64,000 nucleotides of DNA. Origin: Catenaria anguillulae PL171 (Eukaryota > Blastocladiomycota > Blastocladiomycetes > Blastocladiales > Catenariaceae). Position numbers and translations under genes: made by a program. Positions 56,582 through 64,000 of this stretch are shown piece by piece. Within the stretch, counting starts at the first letter, position 1, and every line of letters begins with the position of its first letter. The stretch is taken from contig MCFL01000093.1 in NCBI GenBank assembly GCA_002102555.1, positions 1 through 64,000 on the forward strand, written 5' to 3'. The notes below the pieces were generated by a model. That model worked only from the letters and a program-made list of their open reading frames with translations. It was not told the origin of the DNA and did no database searches.

Positions 56582-58039
56582 TCAGTACCTGCGATAATCC
56601 CTGTCGCGCCTCGGACTCCGACTCCGATCCCTATCGCGCCTCGAGCTCGACCGATGGTCCCTATCCCTTGACCGCTCGCGCCTGTCCCTGTCCCGATCAC
56701 CATACCGATCGGATCCGCCACGGTCGCGCGACCGGTCACGCCTGTCGCGATCGTACCCCGAAGAACTGGGCCGCCCGGCGTCACGCGACGACGACGCGTG
56801 GTAGCCGCCAGCACTGCCACCACCAGAACCCATGTATGAAGCGCCGCCACTCGAGCTCGGGCGTGACGTGAAGGAGCCGCCCGTATCACGACCGCCGTAC
56901 CCGCCACCGCCTCCATTGTTGAACCCGCCCCTGAATCCGCCACCGCCTCCACCACCTCCACGGTTGAATCCGCCCCTAAACCCACCACCACGACCAAACC
57001 CACCCCTAAACCCACCTCCCTGACCGCCCGCGCCGCCAAACCTCGACTCGGGCACCCGGACCATGCCCGGCGCGGGCGGCCCGCCCGGCTTGCCCGTCAA
57101 GTCCCTGCCTGGATAATCTTGGTTCTGCCACTTGTATCCGTACCGCGTATGGCCCAACCCACCGCCGAGCCGGCGCGGGCGCCACCCTTTAACGGTGCGG
57201 CCGCGCTCAACGTCAATGACAATGCGGCGGTCGTCGATTTTCATGCCGTCGGCCGATTTCACGGCGGCCATGAGGTCGGATTCGCGCGCAAATTCGATAA
57301 AGGCGTAGCCGCGAGAGGTGTTGGTGGATGTGTTTTGGACCAGTTTGATCTAAGGAGCAGATGCATGTGATGTTTGTGAGTAAATGAACGGGGAAAACAA
57401 TGAAGTGATGGCACGAATTGAGGTCACGGTACAGATTTGATGGCGCCGTAGGTTTCAAACTCTTTGCGGAGAGTTTCTTCGGTGGTTTTGTAGCTCTGTG
57501 CATGGTCAAACAGGAAAGGGGGTAGTGAGTAACAGACAATAAGGACAGCAACAAAAAAAAAAGGAACAAGGCAAACCAAGCGGCCAACAAACGCGGTGCG
57601 AAACGGGTCGCTTGTTGCATTGGGATCCTCCATTGGATTGTCTGCGATTGGGAAACGAGTCAGTACAGACAGCGGGCTGTGAGATGAGAAGGGTATGAAA
57701 GAAATGGCATACAAGTCTTGAGGGCCTCATTGATCTTGGCCTCGTTTGCCTTGACCTTTTCCTCCTTCTGTTTTTGAACACGAGAGAGTCAGAGATGGCC
57801 TGCATGATCGCCAGCCTGAAAGGAATACAGTGAATTACCAGTCGCTCCTTCTTCTGCTGTGCCGTCTCGGTGGGGACATGGTCCGTGTCGTGGTTCCGCA
57901 GCAAGTCCATGAGCGAGGCGATGCCCGAGATGGAGCAGTTGCGGCGGTCGGCGGGGGCGGCATCGGGCGGCGGCAGGTGCTCGATGGGCGGGCGCGGCTG
58001 GAAGAGGCGCAGCAGGTTGGGCGGCAGGCGGTCCGTCAT
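56582..58039 (-). CDS. U1 snRNP 70 kDa protein (U1-70K)
   Basis: Five exons on the minus strand, 58039-57839, 57767-57713, 57641-57577, 57495-57433 and 57349-56582, give 383 residues. Core U1 snRNP protein that binds U1 stem-loop 1 and helps define 5' splice sites. The N-terminus matches the family: LPPNLLRLFQPRPPIEHLPP, a central helix KEEKVKANEAKINEALKTYN, then DPFRTAFVGRLSYKTTEET (start of the RRM), EFETYGAIKSIKLVQNTSTN, SRGYAFIEFARESDLMAAVK and the diagnostic VDVERGRTVKGWRPRRLGG (here IDVERG). The C-terminus is Gly/Arg-rich followed by an Arg-Asp/Arg-Ser mixed-charge tail. Two donors (GTTTGC, GTACCG) are weaker than usual, but phases agree. It is divergent from U2AF35, with 322 bp between start codons. 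Confidence 0.95.
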
Positions 58040-58361
58040 TGCTTTTGCTTTCGCTTTTGCTTTTGGGTTTGCGATTGCTTGAGCGTGCTGGCGAGCCCAA
58101 AACGTCAATACACAAAAAAAACACGGTTCAACGAAGGAACCGTGATCGGCTGGGTGATCGGCATCGAGGAGCCCGGACCGGGTCGCCGATCTGATCCAGC
58201 TGTTGAACCACATCTGCAGATCGTCTCGCCCATGATTCATATGTATATATACTTGCAAAATCATGCAACGTTGAATGCCTCGATCGCTCATTTGGCCCGA
58301 CCGGACCCTGTGCAATCACCTCCATCGCCTCATTCTTCACGTTTCGCCGTCTTCATTCACC
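58040..58361. promoter_or_regulatory. Shared divergent promoter, U1-70K / U2AF35
   Basis: 322 bp lie between the two start codons, which point away from each other. A TATATATA stretch lies at 58244-58251, about 110 bp before the U2AF35 ATG. Next to the U1-70K start, GCTTTTGC-like words repeat (58041-58068). Confidence 0.5.
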
Positions 58362-59384
58362 ATGGCCGACTATCTCGCCAGTATCTATGGCACCGAAAAG
58401 GACAAGTGCGTTGATCCCAACCCACTCACTCTTCACTTGTGACTGTGATACTCACACTGACATGCGTCTCGCCAAAACAACACCATCAACAGAGTCAACT
58501 GCTCCTTCTACTTCAAAATCGGCTCATGCCGCCACGGCGACCGATGCTCGCGCAAACACATCAAGCCCACCTTCTCGCCCACCATCCTCATCCGCAACGT
58601 GTACAAGAACCCATCGCACGATCCCGCATGCACTCTAACTGCCCAGCAACTGCAAGACCACTTTGACCGCTTCTACGAGGACTGGTACACGGAACTCGCC
58701 ACGGCCGGTGGGCCGCTCGAAGAGATGCACGTTTGCGACAATGTCGGCGAACATCTCATTGGCAACGTGTACGCCCGGTTCCGCAACGAGGCCGATGCCG
58801 CCAAATTGGTCGACTTGTTGAACTCGCGGTACTATGATGCGTGGCCCCTGTACGCCGAGCTGTGCCCTGTCACGGATTTCCGCGAGGCGTGCTGCAGGCA
58901 GCATGAGACGGGGCAGTGTAACCGAGGCGGGTTTTGTAACTTTATGCATCTCAGGCATCCCACGGCCGCCTTGAGGATGGAGCTGCACGAGGCGCAAAAA
59001 GCCATGATCATTGCGCGCGGCGGGTTGGAAGGGTTGGGACGAGGTGCTGGCGGCGGCGTCGGCAGTGGACGTGGATCGCGACCCAGTACGGCCACGGCGG
59101 CCGGCGAAGAGCGGGAGCGCGACCGTGACCGTGATCGCGAGCGCAGTGGCAGGAGCACCCATCGGGATCGCGACCGCGAAGCGTATGATTCGGCGGCAGG
59201 TGGCGACGAGGGCAGACGGAGGGAGCGCGACGGCGGCGATCGCGACCGTGACTATCGCCGGTCTCGGGACTATGAGCGGAGCTCCAGGTCGTCGACGGGG
59301 GCACCGAGCGGCGCGGCGGATGTGGAGCGCGACGTTCGGGTCAGAGAGGTTGAACATGTCGAATCGAGTCGTCGTGAGCGCTGA
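58362..59384 (+). CDS. U2AF 35 kDa subunit (splicing factor)
   Basis: Exons 58362-58405 and 58493-59384 join in phase (311 residues). The small subunit of U2AF, which reads the 3' splice-site AG. It begins MADYLASIYGTEKDK, then the first CCCH zinc finger (CSFYFKIGSCRHGDRCSRKH), the UHM/RRM-like domain (HFDRFYEDWYTELATAGG, IGNVYARFRNEADAAKLVDL, YYDAWPLYAELCPVTDFREA) and the second CCCH finger (CCRQHETGQCNRGGFCNFMH). A Gly-rich and Arg-Asp/Arg-Ser tail follows, similar in composition to the U1-70K tail next door. The first exon is only 44 coding nt, a layout also common in other fungi for this gene. Confidence 0.96.
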
Positions 59385-59714
59385 TTGTGCGATGCCTATT
59401 GTTGTTGATTGACCGAGTTGGTGTGGTATCGATCTCACATGCTGGAACGATGATATCTTCCATTGTTTTTCTCCCATTTCCAGTCCTTTGCTCGCGTTGT
59501 TGCGATTTCACTCGGAAGCGAGCCCAGCATAGTCCAGTCAGATCGGAGGCCCTGATCGCGGCGTATTCGACGTGTGAGCAATTTGCGTTCAAAACACATA
59601 TAATATAGCGAGGAGGACACACCACGAGCAACGGACTATGTATTCATGTACGCCATGAGCACCTCCAGATCTCTGTGAACGACCATCATCGCCATCCAGC
59701 CGCACAAAACCGCC
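59385..59714. other. Intergenic, no gene recognised
   Basis: AT-richer than the genes on either side; it holds the U2AF35 3' flank and the LSM1 promoter. No coding frame of note. Confidence 0.4.
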
Positions 59715-60641
59715 ATGAACCCGTCCTCATACCAGCACTCGTATCCGCCCTCGTCGCCCATCCGGCAACAGCAGCAGTACTACCCAGCTGCCGGCACGCC
59801 ACCTCCGCCGCAGCCCCAGCCCATGGGGTCGCCGCGCATGCCTGCAAACTCGTCCTCGTCGCCACACCCGCGTGCCATGACGCCCGGCCGGACCCCGTCG
59901 CCCATGTCTGGTGGTGGCGGCGGCGGCGGATCGTCACACAACTACAATCAGAGCCAGGGGCGCGGATATCAGCAGCAGCAACACAATCAGTACCAGCGGA
60001 GCAACAATAACAACAACAGCTTTTACAACAAGAGCGGCGCGGGCGGCAACGCATCAGCAACCGATCTCGCGCAAGCTTTGCTCCCACCTGGGTCTGCAGC
60101 TCTGTTGGATTTGATTGACAGTACGACCTTGTGGCCATCGAGCCCACACGTTCCTCCGCTCATGTTGACAAAAACGCACTGTGCACAGAACGAGTGCTTG
60201 TGCTGCTTCGTGACGGCCGCCTGCTCGTCGGCATTCTGCGTTCGTACGACCATTTCGCCAACCTGGTTTTCCAGGATACAGTCGAAAGGATAGCCGCTGG
60301 CGATGTGTTTGGCGACATTGACCGCGGCGTGTTTGTTGTGCGTGGCGAAAACGTGGTCATGTTGGGCGAAGTGGTATGTTGCTTGCCATTGTTAGTGCCT
60401 GGCCGTTGCCGCTTGCTTGCAAAAAGTGTCTGTGCTCAATTCTCCCTGTTGGTTCTTGGTTTGAATTCTACAGGATGGCGACGTTGAGGACGCGCTGCCC
60501 ATGCGCGAGGTGCCCGTCGAAGAGGCGCTTGCCATGCAGCGTGTGGAGCTGGATATCAGGCGGGCAAAGGAGGCCGTCGAGCACCCGGCACTGCATCGGG
60601 GCGGGTTTTGTGTGGATTTCGATCCCAATGACATGTATTGA
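59715..60641 (+). CDS. LSM1-like Sm protein with long low-complexity N-terminus
   Basis: Exons 59715-60120, 60189-60373 and 60474-60641 join in phase (252 residues). Subunit of the Lsm1-7 ring that binds oligo-A tails and activates decapping. The Lsm fold starts at about residue 125: SAALLDLIDKRVLVLLRDGR (Sm1, spliced), LVGILRSYDHFANLVFQD, TVERIAAGDVFGDIDRGVF and VVRGENVVMLGEV (Sm2), then the Lsm1-type C-terminal helix DGDVEDALPMREVPVEEA and AKEAVEHPALHRGG. The first intron (60121-60188) is placed so that DKRVLVLLRDGR is continuous. The first 115 residues are Pro, Gln, Asn, Ser and Gly-rich, absent from yeast or animal LSM1 and prion-like in composition. Confidence 0.9.
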
Positions 60642-60921
60642 AGAAGAGAAAAGGAACAAAACGGGCGGGCCGGTCGGGTCGGGGCGAGTGTTGTTTGTGT
60701 GTGCAAGTGTCTGCCTTGGATTGCGGCTGTCGTTGAATACAGAACGCTCAGTGACTGTTGGTCGCCCATTTCATGCTGACGAGACATTCCTTCAGAGCCC
60801 GGCCGATTGCGAACCCGTGGCCGTGTGTCGCCAATCTTCGTCATGTATTTACATGCTGATATGTACGAATTCGAATGTTCTGACGTCTGTTACTTTATGA
60901 CCCCTGGTCAAAAGACACGCA
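60642..60921. other. Intergenic, LSM1 / RNA triphosphatase
   Basis: Short interval between two plus-strand genes, 280 bp, with no other gene. It would hold the LSM1 terminator and the triphosphatase promoter. Confidence 0.4.
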
Positions 60922-62166
60922 ATGGAACCAAGTACTTCAAGCACTCAGGGCAATGGGCCCGCGCCATCCGACCCGCTGCCGCAGCCTCCGTCACTGGCTC
61001 GTGCCACTGCGGCCGTGACCGACAATGATCATGAACCAGCTTCGAGCCGGCCGCCAAAGAGAACACGGGCTCCTTCACCAAGCGAAGATAACGAGGATGG
61101 CAATAATGGCGAGGGCCATGGTGGCAGCGGTAGCAGCAGCAGCGGTCGACCCGCATCCAAGCGCCCGCACATTGAATCATCCTCGACTTCGACGTCGGCA
61201 CGCCCGGCATCTGGGCCGGCAAGCGCTTCATACGCACCAAGCGCCTCGCCATCACCCGCTCACTCGCACTCGGGCCAATACCCACCGACGTCATCATCGT
61301 CTCTCGTTCCAGCGCCGCTTCCGCCCACCATCTTTGGGGCCCCAGTGACCCCCGACATTCACTTGGCTGTGTGCAACTTTATCCACGGAACCATCTCGCG
61401 GTATCAATCTGTGCTTGCATCGCGGCCCAACGCCATTGTGGAAGTCGAGGCCAAACTCGGGCGCCTCGTGGACGCGCGCGGCGGGCCGCCCGGCGCCGGC
61501 GACCAGCGCATCTATTTGCCTGTGACGTGCGAAACCGAGCTCGTCTCGAACCAAATCCCGACCCGGTTCGTGTCCAACATGGACATGGGTCTGCACCGGC
61601 ACTTTAACCGCATGCTCAACGAGCTCGTCATGCAAGACAAGCGCGCGTGCAAGTACACGCACACGATCCTCGTGGACCGGTCGTACTCGCTGGCCGGCGA
61701 CAAGTATCGCGAAACCAGGGACAAGAAGTCGGGTGCTGTGGTGGATCGCACACGCAAGACCAAATTGGCTCACCTTGATATTTACGTGCCTAATGCGCCG
61801 CTCGACTATCGCGTGTCGGTTGCCATCGAAGAGCCATGGACAGAGTTGCCGGCGGCCGCCAGGTTGGACGCCAATGAGCGCGTCAAGGATCGCATTTCGT
61901 ATGCACATGCACTCGTCCAGGTGGATTTGACCATGGTGCATTCGGTACCCGTTGGGCAGCAGCCAAGTGCGGGAAAGCCGCCCAGTTATGAGTTGGAGGT
62001 GGAATTTGTGGATGCGGGCGCAAGTGTGTTGAGGGAAAAGGCAAAGATGGATCGGGGCGAGCCCAATCGGTTGAAGGAGAATATTGTCCATCTGGTCAAC
62101 AACATTCGGTACTTGGCGGGCAGGGGTGCTGTGCCATCTCCGGGAGGCGATGGGCCGAGACGGTAA
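60922..62166 (+). CDS. mRNA 5'-triphosphatase, Cet1/TTM type
   Basis: Single exon, 414 residues. First step of mRNA capping: removal of the gamma-phosphate from nascent RNA. The first 130 residues are Ser/Pro-rich and disordered. The triphosphate tunnel domain then shows the paired acidic strands: IVEVEAKLGRL (172-182, the metal-binding E-x-E-x-K motif), DLTMVHSV with basic residues around RTRKTKLAHLDIY, DYRVSVAIEEPWTEL (295-309), RISYAHALVQVDLTMV (324-339) and SYELEVEFVDAG (355-366, the second E-x-E motif). This is the fungal, metal-dependent class, different from animal cysteine-phosphatase capping enzymes, and supports fungal origin of the window. It lacks an obvious guanylyltransferase-binding WAQKW-type motif in the N-terminal tail. 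Confidence 0.92.
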   Translation: MEPSTSSTQGNGPAPSDPLPQPPSLARATAAVTDNDHEPASSRPPKRTRAPSPSEDNEDGNNGEGHGGSGSSSSGRPASKRPHIESSSTSTSARPASGPASASYAPSASPSPAHSHSGQYPPTSSSSLVPAPLPPTIFGAPVTPDIHLAVCNFIHGTISRYQSVLASRPNAIVEVEAKLGRLVDARGGPPGAGDQRIYLPVTCETELVSNQIPTRFVSNMDMGLHRHFNRMLNELVMQDKRACKYTHTILVDRSYSLAGDKYRETRDKKSGAVVDRTRKTKLAHLDIYVPNAPLDYRVSVAIEEPWTELPAAARLDANERVKDRISYAHALVQVDLTMVHSVPVGQQPSAGKPPSYELEVEFVDAGASVLREKAKMDRGEPNRLKENIVHLVNNIRYLAGRGAVPSPGGDGPRR

Positions 62167-62510
62167 AGGTTGTGCCGTGCTGGTGTTGCCTTGTTTGTGT
62201 TGAGACGTGAGACAAGTACGTATGATATTTGCGAAAAAGAACACATGTGCGGATGTTGTCTTTGGTCTTGGATCACTCGTCTTTGCTGCTTTGGCATACA
62301 GTGTAATTTCTACGAGCACACACCATGAATGGCCCGACACTCAGTCTTTCGCCGGTCATGGCGAGGTGCAGACTGTATTCATCATATGCTACCAGTCCGT
62401 TTGCTCGCCTCAGTGTCCGACGAACATTTTTAAGAACATTGAGATTCACGATCAGCCCTTGCGACATCCAGATCTGGCTATATCTGGACTTTTCGAAGCA
62501 ACAATTCATC
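62167..62510. other. Intergenic, no gene recognised
   Basis: 3' flank of the triphosphatase gene. Frames are short; nothing recognisable. Confidence 0.4.
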
Positions 62511-63432
62511 ATGCTCGACGACACCATCAGCTCGTTGCAATTCGACCCTGACCACATTCTGGCCTTGGTCATTGACCTCTTTCTGGCCTGGTCCAAGAGC
62601 CGGAGAGCCGCGCCTACGACAGCCGCGACGCGAGCCTCCACCTTTCCCCTTTCCCAACTCAACCGAGCTTGTCGGGCTGACCTCACCCGCGCGGATCGCA
62701 ACGACAAGTTTTAAATTGCGCTGCTCAAGTTCGAGGCACCGTTCGTCGACGAGATCATGCAACTCGAGCACGTCGGGCACACCCGGCACGGCACGTCGTA
62801 CCGCAAAATGTACCTTTTGTCGACGTGCCGCCGCCAAGCGCCCATGGTCCTCCTCGACACGCAGACCGACAAGGGACCCACAACCATGCGCATCATGCGC
62901 GATCCCACGCTGCCGCTGCCGTGGTTCCCGATCCCGCACGTTGCCCGGCACTTGACCGAGGCGGGCGGATTTGTTTACCTGGTGCTCTTGTTTCGCGGCT
63001 GCGTCTCCTTGTATGGCGGCCAGGAGCCGCTCGATCCCAAGGACGACCCGCAGGGTGGGAACGTGCCGCCGAATAGATTTGTGTGCATCAGGCCGGGCTT
63101 GCGCTCGTTTCAATTCGATTGCCCCGTTGGCGAACCAAAAAGCGTTCATGGACTTTTCCGTCGGAATGCATCCCACAGGCGTGTGCCCCGTGTACCAAGA
63201 CAAGAACGGCCAAAATCATTGGACGCACACGGGGTGTATTCGGTTTGATGTCTCAGATGTGTTGGGTGACGGCTTCACGTACTTTGAAGACTGGCCCGAG
63301 ACGGCTTACCTCACGTCGAGTCTCGATTCACATTGTGCCGACAAGATTCGCCAAGGGATGGAAGACCGCGACGCTGGTCTCGTTGGGATGGGCCGCGGAG
63401 TCATGTGCTACGTTACCAAGGATGGAAAGTGA
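62511..63432 (+). pseudogene. Unrecognised gene with in-frame stop (tentative)
   Basis: The same plus-strand frame runs from an ATG at 62511 to a TAA at 62712-62714 and continues beyond it with coding-like sequence (LLKFEAPFVDEIMQLEHVGH, then TQTDKGPTTMRIMRDPTLPL and GGFVYLVLLFRGCVSLYGGQ). A second change of frame leads to AFMDFSVGMHPTGVCPVYQD, GFTYFEDWPETAYLTSSLDS and a stop at 63430. That second change can be explained by an intron from about 63053 to 63142 (GTGGGA...AAAG), phase 1. The TAA is not explained by any intron I can place confidently. I recognise no family. Either a decayed gene, a sequencing error, or a wrong start. Confidence 0.4.
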
Positions 63433-64000
63433 TTGTTCGAGGCGATAAAGACCAACAAGGTAATTCCACCAGCAAACCAAAAGCCAAGCTTATTGATCGG
63501 GTTCCAAATCATTTGGTCATCCAGTCGGCTTTGAGAGAGTTCACATCCGCCTTGGCCATCGTTCCCCTGTCGCCAAAGCACGTATTGTTGTCATAATCCG
63601 AGCATACGCAGCCAAAGACCAGAGGTCCGCTTTGGTGGGCGATTCCGGGCCGCAATGAATTAACACCCATGGGGGTGGCCAATCATCAGACATGCTATGG
63701 AACCTCACATGGATGAAATCAAGACTACGAGACGTCCATTTGGTCGTAGAGCAGAATCCTGTCGTGAGCCAGAAGGGGGAGGGTTCGCACACCAAGCTGG
63801 TCACACATATTAGGCGGCATTCGCGGTATAGATGGAGTAGGGTAACATGGAGCGACGATGGCTTGAAACGTGTGGTTGCAGGGATGAAGGCAGGGTGATT
63901 GCGGCGTTGAAAGTGGAGGCGAGAGGTGCGTGGTGACCAGCGACAATAGAAGATGACGCGTGGTAGCAAATGCATTTGAATGTCCCAGCCTTTGCTCAAC
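63433..64000. other. Window end, no gene recognised
   Basis: A 152-codon minus-strand frame (63541-63999) crosses the edge, but its composition is not convincing and no family is recognised. It could be the 5' or 3' part of a gene outside the window. Confidence 0.3.

Noticed and set aside
1-64000. CRISPR arrays, bacterial operons, Shine-Dalgarno sites, riboswitches
   Set aside because: The intron-rich genes and protein families show a eukaryotic (fungal) genome, and no regularly spaced repeat array was seen.

Overview
This window looks like nuclear DNA of an early-diverging, probably zoosporic, fungus. Blastocladiomycota is my best guess, but that is inference. Fungal marks are a chitin synthase, a GPI-anchored chitin deacetylase, an oligopeptide (OPT) transporter and a Cet1-type mRNA 5'-triphosphatase. 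Introns are short (about 50-110 nt), mostly GTACGT/GTATGT...YAG, and most genes have 1 to 7 of them. Genes that yeasts usually lack are also present: UVSSA, a CHID1-like GH18 protein, Smg7/Est1-like, an ABCA full transporter and a PDE8-like phosphodiesterase. I read splice sites by hand; for each multi-exon model below I checked that exon phases join and the total length is a multiple of three.

Layout. 0.7-2.5 kb: 5' part of a CACTA/KDZ-like transposase gene. 3.6-4.7 kb: metacaspase-fold gene with a one-base frameshift and both catalytic residues lost. 4.9-7.2 kb: unrecognised multi-pass membrane protein. 8.2-10.9 kb: chitin synthase. 11.5-13.3 kb: RMD1/RMND1 (DUF155) protein. 13.4-15.6 kb, minus strand: CHID1-like protein and a GNAT acetyltransferase only 36 bp apart. 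16.2-20.1 kb: Smg7/Est1-like protein. 20.5-20.8 kb, minus: IF1-like ATPase inhibitor. 21.6-25.0 kb: membrane-anchored cyclic nucleotide phosphodiesterase. 25.3-26.1 kb, minus: PPIL1-type cyclophilin. 26.5-27.5 kb: DUF7918 protein. 27.8-29.3 kb, minus: homoserine O-acetyltransferase. 29.7-31.35 kb, minus: UVSSA-like protein.

A 5.3-kb stretch with no recognisable gene follows (31.35-36.63 kb). Then come an OPT transporter (36.6-39.5 kb), a chitin deacetylase (41.7-43.1 kb), another sparse stretch holding tandem repeats and long homopolymers (43.2-45.1 kb), an F-box/RCC1-like protein (45.1-46.3 kb, minus) and a five-exon ABCA transporter (46.8-52.9 kb, minus). 53.7-56.3 kb holds a broken F-box/LRR-like gene. 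56.6-62.2 kb groups four RNA-processing genes: U1-70K and U2AF35 head-to-head, then LSM1 and the capping RNA triphosphatase. The right end holds an unrecognised coding-looking stretch with an in-frame stop.

The genes do not form one pathway. Themes are cell-wall chitin handling (synthase, deacetylase, GH18 protein), membrane transport (OPT, ABCA), cyclic-nucleotide signalling and mRNA biogenesis/decay (U1-70K, U2AF35, LSM1, capping triphosphatase, PPIL1, Smg7). No rRNA, tRNA, CRISPR or complete mobile element was found.
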